From positions 1,240,001 to 1,304,000 of the forward strand of contig NZ_CP119992.1 in assembly GCF_029338575.1 (NCBI RefSeq): DNA of 64,000 nt. The letters are read 5' to 3'. Shown here in pieces: positions 26,374 through 35,343 of this stretch (position 1 is its first letter; the number at the start of each line of letters is the position of its first letter). Made by a program: the position numbers and the translations under genes. This DNA comes from Halomarina halobia (GTDB lineage Archaea; Halobacteriota; Halobacteria; Halobacteriales; Haloarculaceae). The notes beneath the pieces are model-generated. The model did no database searches. It saw only the letters and a list, made by a program, of their open reading frames with translations, and was not told where the DNA came from.

Positions 26374-28839
26374 ATGGACGTCGCGCGCCTCGTCGATCGG
26401 GTCGACGCCCTCGTCGTCGAGCGGACGAAGACGGTCGTCCTCGCCTTCCTGCTCCTGACGGGCGTGTTCGCCGTTGGCCTCGGGAACATCTCGACGGAGA
26501 CGGGCACGGACCAGTTCACGACCGACGTCCCCGCGCAGGCGGCGTTCGAGGACGTGAGCCGCGAGTTCACGCCGCCGTTCGCGCCGGGCACCGCGAGCAC
26601 GTCGCTGATCCAGCGCGAGGGGAACGTCCTCTCGAAGCCCGCGCTGCTGCGGATGCTCGAAACGCAGGAGGCGCTCTCGGAGCGCCCCGACCTCCGCGTG
26701 GTCGGCACGAGCAGCGCCGCCCAGGGGGTCGCCCGCGAGCTCGATCCGACCGCGACCACGCTCGACGCACAGATCCGCGCCGTCGAGCGGGCGACCCCGG
26801 GCGAGATCGACGCCGCCGTCCGCCGCGCCGCCGATCGACCGGGCTTCGACGCCAGCCTCTCGACGGACTTCAACCCCGAGTCGGCCACCGCCTCGGCGAG
26901 CATCGGCTCCGTCTCCCACGACGTCCCCGCCTACTCCGAGACCGCCGGTCCCGGCGGGAGCGCCGACGCGCTGACGAGCATCCAGCTCAGGTCCGAGCGG
27001 GTCGTCGCCGCCACCGCGCCCGGCATCGAGGTGTTCGGCTCGGGGCTCGTGAACGACGAGTTCTCGCGGGTCATCTTCGACTCGCTGATCGTCGTCGTGC
27101 CGGCCGCGGCGCTGTTCATCGTCCTCTTCCTCGTCGTCGCCTACCGCGACCCGCTCGACCTCCTGCTGGGGGTGGTCGCGCTGGCGATGACGCTCGTCTG
27201 GACGTTCGGGTTCACCGGGCTCGTCGGCGTCCCGTTCTCCCAGCTGCTCATCGCGGTGCCTCCGCTGCTGCTCGCGGTCGGGATCGACTTCGGCATCCAC
27301 GCGATCAACCGCTACCGCGAGGAGCGCCCCACCGCGTCGCGCGACGAGTCGATGCGCCGCACCCTCCGACAGCTCCTCGTCGCGTTCTTCATCGTCACCG
27401 GGACGACCGTCATCGGCTTCGCCGCCAACGGGACGAGTTCGCTCGGCCCGATCCGACAGTTCGGCCTCGTCGCCGCCGTCGGCATCACGTTCACCTTCCT
27501 CATCTTCGGGGTGTTCCTCCCGGCGGCGAAGCTCCTCCTCGACCGACTGGCCGCCGACACGTGGCTCCCCCAGTTCAGCCAGCAACCCCTCGGGCGCGAG
27601 GGGACCGCCCTCGGGCGCGCGCTCTCGGCCGGCGTCGTCCTCGCGCGGCGCGCGCCGGTCGCGGTCCTGCTCGTCGTCGCCGTGCTCACGGTCGCCGCCG
27701 GGGGCTACGCGACGGGCGTGGACACGAGCTTCCGGCAGGAGGACTTCCTCCCGCCCGAGGAGACGCCCGCGTACCTGGACGCCCTCCCCGAACCGTTCGC
27801 ACCCGGGGAGTACACGGTCACGAGCACGCTCGACTACCTCGAATCGAACTTCGCCTCCGGCAACCGGCAGTCGGTGACGGTCTACGTCGAGGGGCCGATG
27901 GAGCGCGACACCGCCCTGGAGGCGATCCACCGCGCGGAGGAGGACCCGCCCGCACCCCTCGTCAGCGAGGACCGCCGGGCGCGCTCCGAGAGCGTCCTCT
28001 CGGTGATCCAGGCGCGGGCGGCCGCCGACCCCGAGTTCGCCGCGCTCGTCGAGCGCAACGACCGGGACGGCAACGGCGTCCCCGACCGGAACCTCGGGGA
28101 GGTGTACGCCGCGCTCGAATCGTCGCCCGCGGGCGAGGGGGCCGAGCGCTACCTCGCGCCCGACCACCGGAGCGCGCAGGTCGTCTACGCCGCGGAGGGC
28201 GACGCCGAGCAGGACGCCGTCGCCGACGCGGGTCGACGGATGGCCGAGCGCCACCGCGCCGACGCGACCGCCACCGGCCAGACGGTCGTCTTCGCCGCCG
28301 TCTCGGACGTCATCTTCGCGTCCGCGTTCCGCAGCCTCGCGCTGGCGCTCGCGCTCACCGCCGTCTTCCTCGTGGTCGTCTACCGCGCCATCGCGGGCTA
28401 CTGGTCGCTCGGGATCGCCAACCTCGTCCCGATCCTCGTCACCCTCGCCCTCATCGGCGGGTCGATGCGCGCGCTCGACATCCCGTTCAACGCGCTCACG
28501 GCGACGATCCTCTCGATCACGATCGGCCTCGGCATCGACTACTCGGTCCACGTCGTCCACCGCTTCGCCGACGAGTACGAGGAGCGCGACCTCGGGCCGG
28601 CGCTGACCCGGACCGTCCAGGGGACCGGCGGGGCGCTCACGGGAAGCATGCTCACCACGGTCTTCGGCATCGGCGTGCTCGTGCTCGCCATCACGCCCAT
28701 CCTCGGGCAGTTCGGCGTCCTCACCGGCCTCTCGATCCTCTACGCCTACCTCACCGCGCTGCTCGTCACGCCCGCGACGCTCGTCGTCTGGGCGCGGCTG
28801 GAGGGGCTGGTGAACGGGGTGACGAACGGGGCGGCGTGA
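26374..28839 (+). CDS. RND/MMPL-family exporter
   Basis: An 821-residue polytopic transporter. It has two halves of six predicted membrane segments, each with a large extracellular loop. The first starts TVVLAFLLLTGVFAVGLGN; IDFGIHAINRYREERP and IGLGIDYSVHVVHRFADEYEER are the duplicated TM4-5 signature segments. Such exporters use the ion gradient to move lipids, pigments or drugs. It begins 6 bases after the surface-domain protein, forming a two-gene operon. No regulator of the TetR type is adjacent. Confidence 0.9.
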   Translation: MDVARLVDRVDALVVERTKTVVLAFLLLTGVFAVGLGNISTETGTDQFTTDVPAQAAFEDVSREFTPPFAPGTASTSLIQREGNVLSKPALLRMLETQEALSERPDLRVVGTSSAAQGVARELDPTATTLDAQIRAVERATPGEIDAAVRRAADRPGFDASLSTDFNPESATASASIGSVSHDVPAYSETAGPGGSADALTSIQLRSERVVAATAPGIEVFGSGLVNDEFSRVIFDSLIVVVPAAALFIVLFLVVAYRDPLDLLLGVVALAMTLVWTFGFTGLVGVPFSQLLIAVPPLLLAVGIDFGIHAINRYREERPTASRDESMRRTLRQLLVAFFIVTGTTVIGFAANGTSSLGPIRQFGLVAAVGITFTFLIFGVFLPAAKLLLDRLAADTWLPQFSQQPLGREGTALGRALSAGVVLARRAPVAVLLVVAVLTVAAGGYATGVDTSFRQEDFLPPEETPAYLDALPEPFAPGEYTVTSTLDYLESNFASGNRQSVTVYVEGPMERDTALEAIHRAEEDPPAPLVSEDRRARSESVLSVIQARAAADPEFAALVERNDRDGNGVPDRNLGEVYAALESSPAGEGAERYLAPDHRSAQVVYAAEGDAEQDAVADAGRRMAERHRADATATGQTVVFAAVSDVIFASAFRSLALALALTAVFLVVVYRAIAGYWSLGIANLVPILVTLALIGGSMRALDIPFNALTATILSITIGLGIDYSVHVVHRFADEYEERDLGPALTRTVQGTGGALTGSMLTTVFGIGVLVLAITPILGQFGVLTGLSILYAYLTALLVTPATLVVWARLEGLVNGVTNGAA

Positions 28840-29640
28840 TCAGAGCACCGACTGCATCTCCTCGAACCGCTCCAGGTCGTGCCCGAGGACGACGTAGGCG
28901 TCGTTCCGGCGCTCGATCTCCCGCGCGCGGGCGAGCGTCTCGCGCCACGCGGCGTTGTTCCAGAGCAGGCTCGTCGCCATCGGCCGCCCCTCCTCGTAGT
29001 TCGCCGCCACGTACGCCTCGTCGCCGACGACGAGCACTGGATCGTTATCGGACCGGTGGATCAGTGCGCCCAGTAACCCCGGCGTGTGTCCGGGCAGATG
29101 GAGCAGTTCGACCCCCTCGAAGGGCGTCGCGCGCTCCCCGTAGACCACCCGCCAGTTCAGGTCGTGGTCGAAGTCCGACGCGAGGTAGGCGATCGAGCCC
29201 TCCGTCGTCTTGGCGCTGAAGTAGGCGTAGGGCAGTTCCTCGGCGTGGACGTAGATCGGCACGTCCGTCCCGGCGAAGTGTTCGAGGCCGCCCGCGTGAT
29301 CGAGGTGGAGGTGGCTCGTCACCACGGCGTCGACGTCGGCCAGGTCGTAGCCCGCCGCGTCGAGGTCGTCCGGGAGGGGGTGGTCCGCGGCGTCGACGTG
29401 CGCGAACGCGTCGTACAGCGGTTCGGGCCAGTAGCCGTCGCCCGCCTCCGGATGCGACCCGGTGTCCCAGAGCACGGTCGCCTCCGGCGTCTCGATCACC
29501 AGGTTCCACACCGCGAACGCGGCGTAATCGTGTTCGGGGTCCGGGTTCGACGCCGTGGCGACGGCGGAGCCGTCGACGACGAAGTTCGTGTCGGCGCGGA
29601 CGCGCCCTCGATCCAGCACGGTGAGATCGACGTCTGCCAT
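28840..29640 (-). CDS. Metallo-beta-lactamase hydrolase (AHL-lactonase-like)
   Basis: A 266-residue hydrolase with TSHLHLDHAGG (HxHxDH), LPGHTPG and VVLGHD metal motifs. Its layout matches the N-acyl-homoserine lactonase family, though many members hydrolyse other lactones or esters. I chose the ATG at 29640 (MADVDLTVLDRGRVRADTNFVVDG). It ends head-on against the RND gene with no spacer, so its TCA stop complement directly follows that gene's TGA. Substrate unknown. Confidence 0.86.
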   Translation of the reverse strand: MADVDLTVLDRGRVRADTNFVVDGSAVATASNPDPEHDYAAFAVWNLVIETPEATVLWDTGSHPEAGDGYWPEPLYDAFAHVDAADHPLPDDLDAAGYDLADVDAVVTSHLHLDHAGGLEHFAGTDVPIYVHAEELPYAYFSAKTTEGSIAYLASDFDHDLNWRVVYGERATPFEGVELLHLPGHTPGLLGALIHRSDNDPVLVVGDEAYVAANYEEGRPMATSLLWNNAAWRETLARAREIERRNDAYVVLGHDLERFEEMQSVL

Positions 29641-29800
29641 GCCGTACCTGTCGGCCGGGCGTAGCATAAAACGCGAGTCCGGACGCGGGGAGTCGACGGC
29701 CGATCGGGCCCGCGGAGCGGGTTATTGTTTGACACGGTGAGAGTATTCCGTACGTAGTAGTCGCCGCAGTCGCTAAGCCCCAGCAGTGCGAACGCGTCGC

Positions 29801-30148
29801 ATGGCCCCGCCACCGATCGAGGAGTGGCCCGACGCTCCCCTGACGGAGCGCGAGGCGCGCGACCTGCTCGGCGGCGACGCCGTCGCGGTGTGGGTGATGG
29901 ACCACGACGAGGCCACTCGTGCCGCCGTCGCCCCCGACGACGGACGGGCGGACGGCGTCATCGACGTCGTGCTCGAGACCGACGACGCCTACCGTCCGTA
30001 CGGCTACACCCGCTACGGCTGCACCCGCCACGGCGACGGAACGGGGTGGGTCGCCTGCGGGGCCGAGCGTAAGGGGACGGACGGAGCCGAGCGGGTGCGG
30101 GAGGCCCTCGAGGACTACCGCCTCCTCGTGGACGATCGGGACCGGTAG
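29801..30148 (+). CDS. Hypothetical small haloarchaeal protein
   Basis: A 115-residue soluble acidic protein, MAPPPIEEWPDAPLTEREAR onward. DAVAVWVMDHDEATRAAVAPDDGR and a middle section with YGYTRYGCTRHGDGTGWVACGAE, then an acidic helical tail, suggest a compact alpha/beta domain. I do not recognise the family with confidence. The start is the ATG at 29801; an earlier ATG five codons before is possible. The spacing of about 100 bases to the next gene contains no clear promoter. Confidence 0.7.
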   Translation: MAPPPIEEWPDAPLTEREARDLLGGDAVAVWVMDHDEATRAAVAPDDGRADGVIDVVLETDDAYRPYGYTRYGCTRHGDGTGWVACGAERKGTDGAERVREALEDYRLLVDDRDR

Positions 30149-30245
30149 GCGACGCCCTCATCCACGCCCGCGTCCTACTCAGTATCGACGGACGCGGCGC
30201 GTTCGACGCCCGTCGCCGAGCGCCGACCCTGTCCGCCGTGAGACC

Positions 30246-30662
30246 ATGATCGACATCACAGCGGAAGTCGAAACCTGGCCCGGCGTCTCGACCGCGCCAC
30301 ACCGCTTCGCGGGCCGGGAGTTCACCGTCGGGGGGCGCGAGATCGGCCACCTCCACGGGGAGTGGCAGGTCGACGTACCGCTCACGAGGCGACTCAGGGA
30401 CGCTCTGGTCGAGGAGGGCGTCGCCTCGCCGCACCACGTCCACCCCGAGTCCGGGTGGGTGACCTACTACCTCGACAGCGAGGCGGGCACGAGGGGGGCG
30501 GTATGGCTTCTCCGGCTGTCGTACCTCCGACACGTCCGGGCGCTCCAGCGCCGGGACGACGCGCCGCCCGAGGTCGAGGCGGTCGACGTCGGCGCGGTGG
30601 TCGACCGGCTGAACCCGAGCGCCGCCGTCCGCGAGGCGCTGGGCGTCGGGACGGTCACGTAG
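30246..30662 (+). CDS. Luciferase-domain (DUF5519-like) protein
   Basis: A 138-residue protein. The block HRFAGREFTVGGREIGHLHGEWQVDVPLTRRLRDALV followed by SPHHVHPESGWVTYYLDSE matches the small luciferase-domain/DUF5519 pattern found in many bacteria and haloarchaea. The family has no established activity; despite the name it is not a light-producing enzyme. The ATG at 30246 starts at the first family-like residue. Confidence 0.75.
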   Translation: MIDITAEVETWPGVSTAPHRFAGREFTVGGREIGHLHGEWQVDVPLTRRLRDALVEEGVASPHHVHPESGWVTYYLDSEAGTRGAVWLLRLSYLRHVRALQRRDDAPPEVEAVDVGAVVDRLNPSAAVREALGVGTVT

Positions 30663-30741
30663 CCGGAGCCCTCCCCCGCGTCGCTCGGTAGCGCGCGACC
30701 CCCCGAGGTGCGTTTAAGCCGGCACGCGCGCACCGTCGACC

Positions 30742-31101
30742 ATGACCGACGCCGAGTACGACTACCGCCCGGTCCCCGACGCCGACGTCGAGGCGTTCCG
30801 CCGACTCGTCACCTACGCCTTCCGCCCGACCGAGCGCCCGGACCCGCTCGACGGTCCGGACGACCTCCCCGCTCCGGCGCGGATCGGCGCGCGCCGGGGC
30901 ATCTACGACGGCGACGAACTGTGCTGCACCGGCCGACACCACTGGTTCACCCACCGCATCAGGGGCGAGCGGCACGCCGTGGGCTACCTCTCGGTCGAGG
31001 AGGCGGCGCGGTTCGGTCGCCTCGACGCGAGCGCCGAGGCGCGCGAGACGCTTTCGGCCCTGTTCCCGCCGGAGGAGACGGTCCTCCGCGAGGGCTTCTG
31101 A
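30742..31101 (+). pseudogene. Internally deleted Eis-like GNAT acetyltransferase
   Basis: A 119-codon open frame whose first 75 residues (YDYRPVPDADVEAFRRLVTYAFRP, RRGIYDGDELCCTGRHHWFTHRIRG) look like the start of a haloarchaeal Eis-type acetyltransferase. Its last 35 (ETLSALFPPEETVLREGF) look like the C-terminal end. Full-length relatives are about 400 residues, so roughly 280 residues, including the acetyl-CoA loop, are missing without breaking the frame. It may still be translated as a small protein, but catalysis is not expected. Confidence 0.55.
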
Positions 31102-31114
31102 GGGCTTCGGAACC

Positions 31115-31234
31115 CTACCGGAGGTAGAGGACGACTCCCGCGAGGAAGACGACGACGCCCAGCAGCGTCGTCGCGGGTTCGGGGAACACGACGAGGCCGA
31201 GGCCGACCAGCACGAGCAGCGTCGCGCGGCGCAT
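31115..31234 (-). CDS. Small hydrophobic membrane protein, 39 residues
   Basis: The frame gives MRRATLLVLVGLGLVVFPEP followed by ATTLLGVVVFLAGVVLYLR. These are two short hydrophobic stretches separated by a proline turn, with a positively charged N-terminus, consistent with a hairpin membrane miniprotein. Codon use is typical for the genome. It lies between the GNAT remnant and the acyl-CoA dehydrogenase. Similar tiny membrane proteins are common in haloarchaea and seldom annotated. Function unknown. Confidence 0.6.
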   Translation of the reverse strand: MRRATLLVLVGLGLVVFPEPATTLLGVVVFLAGVVLYLR

Positions 31235-31277
31235 ACGTCCCCGACGCGGGGAGGCGACGAAAAGGTTGGGGCCCCGA

Positions 31278-32429
31278 TCAGAACGTCGACTGGCTGTAGA
31301 CGAGGTTGCGCTGGATCTCGTTCGCGCCCTCGTAGACGACCGGGATGCGGACGTCGCGGTAGACCCGCGAGACGCGCCGATCCCGGAGGATCGATCGCCC
31401 GCCGTGGAGCTGCATCGCGCGCTCGGCGCAGTCGTTCGCCGTCTCGGTCGCCTTCGTCTTCGCCATCGCGGCCCACAGCCCGGCGTTGTCCTGGGCCGCG
31501 ACCCTGTCCGCGGCCCGCCAGGTGAGCGCTCGTGCCGACTCGAACTCCGTGCGCATGTCCGCGAGGATGTGCTGGACGGCCTGGAACTCGCTCACGTCGC
31601 GGCCGAACGCCTGCCGGCCGTGGACGAACTCCCACGCCTCCTCGATGGCGGCGGCGGCCAGCCCCAGGCCGTGCCCGCCCACGACCACGCGGCCGTGGTT
31701 GAAGAACTCCGCGAGCATGTAGAAGCCCGCACCCTCGACCCCGATCAGGTTCTCCTCCGGGATCCGGCAGTCGTCGAGGACGATATGTCCCTGCTTGGAG
31801 GCGCGCATGCCGATCTTCTCGGGGATGTGCTCGGCCTCGTACCCCGGCGCGTCCGTCGGGACGATGAACAGCGAGTAGTTCGAGTAGCGGTCGTCGGAGT
31901 CGCCCGTCTTCGCGTAGAGGGTGACCCAGTCGCCCTCGACGGCGTTGCCGATCCAGTACTTTTCGCCGTCGATCACCCACTCGTCGCCGTCGCGCTCGGC
32001 GCTCGTGGTCATCCCCGCGAGGTCGCTGCCCGTCTCCGGTTCGGAGGCGGCGAGCCCCGTGATCGCCTCGTTTTCGGCCACCGGACGGAGGTACTCCTCC
32101 TTCTGCTCCTCGCTGCCGAACTCCTCGACGATCTCCGCGCCGAAGGAGGCGAGCATCATCGTCAGGCCGATGCCCGCGTCCGCGCGGAAGAACTCCTCGG
32201 CAATGGCGAGCATCTCGTGGAGGTCGAGGCCGCGCCCGCCGTACTCCTCGTCGATGTCCTGGGCGACGAGCCCCGCGTCCATCCCCGCCTCGAGGATCTC
32301 CCACGGGTACTCCCCGGAGTTGTGGTACTCCCGTGCCACGGGGGCGATGTGCTCCGCGGCGAACTCGCGGGCCTCCCGCTTGACGCCCCGCGCGTGCTCC
32401 GGAACGACGCCCTCGTCCAACAGTTCCAT
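31278..32429 (-). CDS. acd: Acyl-CoA dehydrogenase
   Basis: A 383-residue FAD enzyme of normal ACAD length. Motifs are GLAASEPETGSDLAGM, GEKYWIGNAVEGDW, ASKQGHIVLDDCRIPEENLIG and the C-terminal MQLHGGRSILRD and YEGANEIQRNLVY. The catalytic Glu is probably in VVYEGANEIQR. It introduces the alpha-beta double bond in acyl-CoA; chain preference is not readable. The ATG at 32429 follows GGTGACT, closer to family length than the GTG two codons earlier. An acyl-CoA ligase gene precedes it by 99 bases on the same strand, suggesting joint fatty-acid activation and oxidation. Confidence 0.93.
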   Translation of the reverse strand: MELLDEGVVPEHARGVKREAREFAAEHIAPVAREYHNSGEYPWEILEAGMDAGLVAQDIDEEYGGRGLDLHEMLAIAEEFFRADAGIGLTMMLASFGAEIVEEFGSEEQKEEYLRPVAENEAITGLAASEPETGSDLAGMTTSAERDGDEWVIDGEKYWIGNAVEGDWVTLYAKTGDSDDRYSNYSLFIVPTDAPGYEAEHIPEKIGMRASKQGHIVLDDCRIPEENLIGVEGAGFYMLAEFFNHGRVVVGGHGLGLAAAAIEEAWEFVHGRQAFGRDVSEFQAVQHILADMRTEFESARALTWRAADRVAAQDNAGLWAAMAKTKATETANDCAERAMQLHGGRSILRDRRVSRVYRDVRIPVVYEGANEIQRNLVYSQSTF

Positions 32430-32528
32430 AGTCACCGAGTACGGTTTCGAGCGTAATGTAGCTCCTGAAACCCGTAACGCCGGAACGACAGTTCAACGGG
32501 AAGGTCCGAAAACGAGTCGCTTCGAGTC

Positions 32529-34223
32529 TCAGTCGTCGTCGGGGGCCGCCTCCTCGGGGGCCTGCCCCTCGAACATCGACGCGTCGCTGTACCGATCGCG
32601 GAGGTCCTTCTTCGAGAACTTCCCGGTGGCGGTCTTCGGGACGTCGTCGATGAACACCACGTCGTCGGGGAGCCACCACTTCGGGTACTCCGCCGCGAGC
32701 ATGTCCATCACCTCGGACTCGACGGTCGCCTCGTCGGCCCCCTCCGCGGCGACGATGAACGCGATGGGCCGCTCCTGCCACTTCTCGTGGGGGACGCCGA
32801 TGACCGTCGCCTCGGCCACGCCGTCGTGGGCCATGACGGAGTTCTCCAGTTCGACGCTGGAGATCCACTCCCCGCCGGACTTGATCACGTCCTTCGCGCG
32901 GTCGACGATCTTGATGTAGCCGTCCTCGTCGACGGTGACGACGTCGCCGGTCTTCAGCCAGCCGTCCTCGAAGTCCTCCTCGTTCGCGTCGGGGCGCTTG
33001 AAGTACTCCGTCGTCACCCACGGGCCGCGCACCCAGAGCTCGCCGAAGTCCTCGCCGTTCCACGGCACCTCCTCGCCGTCGTCGTCGACGACGCGGAACT
33101 CCAGGCCGGGCACCATGAGGCCCTGCTTGGCGCGCTTGTCCACCTGCGTCTCGTAGTCAGCACTCTCCAGGTCCGCCTTGAGGTGCGAGATGGAGCCGAT
33201 CGGCGACATCTCGGTCATGCCCCAGGCGTGGAGCACCTCGACGCCCCGGTCGTCGAACCAGCGGATCATGGACTTCGGCGCGGCCGACCCGCCGACGATG
33301 ACGTGTTCCAGCGACGAGAGGTCGACGTCGTGCTCCTCGCAGTAGTCCATCAGCCCGAGCCACACGGTGGGAACGCCCGCGGTGATGGTGACCGCCTCCT
33401 CCTCGATGAGGCCGGCGAGGTCCTCGGGGGTCGGCGAGGGGCCGGGGTAGACGTGCTTCGCGCCGCCGGCGGTGGTAGTGAACGGCATCCCCCACGCGTT
33501 GACGTGGAACATCGGCACGACGGGCATCACCACGTCGTCGGAGGCGATTCCGAGCCCCTGGGGCGTGATCGTCGCCATCGTGTGCGCCCAGAGCATCTTC
33601 TGGGTGTACTCGACACCCTTCGGGTTTCCGGTCGTGCCGGAGGTGTAGCACATCCCCGCGGGCTGGTCCTCGCCCACGTCCGGCCAGTCGTACTCCGTCG
33701 GACGGTCGCCGATGAACTCCTCGTAGGAGACGACGGGATCGAGCGAGGTCTCGGGGGGCTCCTCACCCATCACGACGTACCGCTCCACCGCGTCGAACTC
33801 CGGCGACTGGACGGCGGGTTCGAGCGCCTCGATCAGCGACGGATCGACGAACAGCACACGGTCCTCGGCGTTGCCGACGATGTAGCGGATGTGCTCTGCA
33901 GGGAGCAGTGGGTTGATCGTGTGCAGCTGCGCGCCGATGGAGGGCGTGGCGAAGTACGCCTCGAAGTGCCGGTGGTGGTTCCAGCAGAACGTCGCCACGC
34001 GGTCACCCGCCTCGATGCCGAGGTCGTCGAGGGCGTTCGCGAGCTGGCGGACGCGGTCGCCGTACTCCCGGTAGGTGTAGCGCGTGATGCCCTCCGCCGT
34101 CCGAGAGACGATCTCCGTGTCCGGGTAGAGCCGTTCGGCTCGCCAGAGAAACGGTCGAAGCGTCATGTCAGTGCCGCCTGGCATGTACGAACGGTGGAAC
34201 TGCTGACTACTAACGTTTGTCAT
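32529..34223 (-). CDS. Long-chain acyl-CoA synthetase (AMP-binding ligase)
   Basis: A 564-residue adenylating enzyme. It shows the ATP loop CYTSGTTGNPKGVEYT near residue 193, HAWGMTEMSP, GWLKTGDVVTVDEDGYIKIVDRAKDVIKSGGEWIS and the C-terminal Lys in PKTATGKFSKKDLRDRY. The family activates fatty acids to acyl-CoA via acyl-AMP. The first ATG (34223) gives an extra MTNVSSQQFHRSY; starts at MPGG or MTLRPFLW are also reasonable. It is the upstream partner of the acyl-CoA dehydrogenase. Confidence 0.92.
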   Translation of the reverse strand: MTNVSSQQFHRSYMPGGTDMTLRPFLWRAERLYPDTEIVSRTAEGITRYTYREYGDRVRQLANALDDLGIEAGDRVATFCWNHHRHFEAYFATPSIGAQLHTINPLLPAEHIRYIVGNAEDRVLFVDPSLIEALEPAVQSPEFDAVERYVVMGEEPPETSLDPVVSYEEFIGDRPTEYDWPDVGEDQPAGMCYTSGTTGNPKGVEYTQKMLWAHTMATITPQGLGIASDDVVMPVVPMFHVNAWGMPFTTTAGGAKHVYPGPSPTPEDLAGLIEEEAVTITAGVPTVWLGLMDYCEEHDVDLSSLEHVIVGGSAAPKSMIRWFDDRGVEVLHAWGMTEMSPIGSISHLKADLESADYETQVDKRAKQGLMVPGLEFRVVDDDGEEVPWNGEDFGELWVRGPWVTTEYFKRPDANEEDFEDGWLKTGDVVTVDEDGYIKIVDRAKDVIKSGGEWISSVELENSVMAHDGVAEATVIGVPHEKWQERPIAFIVAAEGADEATVESEVMDMLAAEYPKWWLPDDVVFIDDVPKTATGKFSKKDLRDRYSDASMFEGQAPEEAAPDDD

Positions 34224-34256
34224 AGAACCGAGCCCCGTCTGGCGATCGACGCGCCG

Positions 34257-34922
34257 CTACCCGGTGCGGTAGCTCACCGCGATCCCCTCCCCGACGGGGA
34301 TCAGCGCCGTCTCGAACGCCGGATCGTCGCGGACGGTCGTCAGGTACTCGTGGACGCCGCGCGTGTGCTCGTCTGTCTCGACCGATTCGCCGTCCATCAG
34401 GGCGACCAGCGCGTCGAAGTCGATCGGATCGGCGGTGATCGCGTTGTCGGCGACGACCACGCCGCCGGGGGCGACCTTCCCCCGAACGGCGCGGAACGCC
34501 TCCGCGTAGCGATGCTTCTCGTTGTCGATCAGCACCGCGTCGAACGGGCCGTCGTAGCGCTCGACGACCTCGACCGCGTCGCCCTGCTCGAAGGCGGCGC
34601 GGTCGAGGTAGCCGCCGCGCTCCAGGTACGCGCGGGCGCGGGCGAGGTCATCCGGGTCGCGGTCGGTGAGGACGACCTCGCCGGACTCGGGGAGCGCCCC
34701 GGCGAACCAGTAGGCCGAGTAGCCAAATCCCGAGCCGAACTCGAAGATCCGTTCCGCACCGACCATCGTCGCGAGCAGGCGCAGCCAGCCTCCGACGGCG
34801 GGGCCGACCGTCGGGAAGTCCCGCTTCTCGGCGTAGGCGTCCATCTCCGCGACGACCGCGTCGGCGTCGGGACCGACGAGGCGGGCGAACCGTTCGATGC
34901 GCTCGGGAACGACGTCGTTCAT
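34257..34922 (-). CDS. SAM-dependent O-methyltransferase (COMT-like)
   Basis: A 221-residue class I methyltransferase. SAM site ERIFEFGSGFGYSAYWFAGAL is near residues 60-80, acidic VVLTDRD follows, and FDAVLIDNEKHRY carries the metal-binding Asp/Asn. These features match the divalent-metal O-methyltransferase family 3 that methylates catechols or caffeoyl-CoA in other organisms. The natural substrate here is unknown. It starts at ATG 34922, reading away from the NCS2 permease. Confidence 0.88.
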   Translation of the reverse strand: MNDVVPERIERFARLVGPDADAVVAEMDAYAEKRDFPTVGPAVGGWLRLLATMVGAERIFEFGSGFGYSAYWFAGALPESGEVVLTDRDPDDLARARAYLERGGYLDRAAFEQGDAVEVVERYDGPFDAVLIDNEKHRYAEAFRAVRGKVAPGGVVVADNAITADPIDFDALVALMDGESVETDEHTRGVHEYLTTVRDDPAFETALIPVGEGIAVSYRTG

Positions 34923-35343
34923 GGCTCCGTCTCGCGCGGCGAGGGCAAAAGCCTCGGGGCGAACAGGCGACTCCGCGGACAGTGCTCGCGAGGCATGGTG
35001 TCGCGCTACCGTGAGTGAGGCCGGAGGCCGAACGAACGGACTCGGCGCGGACCGAAGGGAGCACCGAGGTTTTGGTCCAGGTTTTGCCCGGGAGCGGCCT
35101 CCGGCCGCTCCCGCAGCAAAAGGTGGGCGAACAGGCGACGCGGGGGGCCGGCGGGAGCCGCCCGGGGGTCTGCGGGCGGCCGGCGAGGGGGCGTGCGGCG
35201 GTGCGTCGCGCAACCGCGGAACGCCGCACGGCGACTCTCAGCGCACGGGGTCGCTGGCCTCCCCCTCGTATGTAAACGTTCGGACACCGTGATCGCGTGA
35301 CGACGCCTTTATCCGGGCGGTCGTCGATCCTCGGACAATTTGC
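34923..35343. other. Intergenic region with a strong hairpin
   Basis: No gene is supported. The stretch holds a long palindromic element (listed separately), several GC-rich low-complexity runs around 35140-35210, and CCTTTATCCGG near 35307 as the probable box A of the permease gene. Confidence 0.5.
35084..35119. repeat. Long inverted repeat with TTTTGC/GCAAAA ends
   Basis: The core arms GGGAGCGGCC (35090-35099) and GGCCGCTCCC (35103-35112) pair perfectly around a 3-base loop. TTTTGCCC to the left and GCAGCAAAA to the right extend the symmetry. The flanking text GAGGTTTTGGTCCAGGTTTTGC is of a type I recall between many haloarchaeal genes. It may be a bidirectional terminator or a dispersed repeat element. 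Confidence 0.65.

Noticed and set aside
24229..28560. Very long open frame on the minus strand (over 1400 codons)
   Set aside because: It mirrors the DICT, surface-domain and RND genes on the other strand; GC-rich codon use opens such antisense frames. Its translation is Arg/Asp/Gly repeats without any domain.
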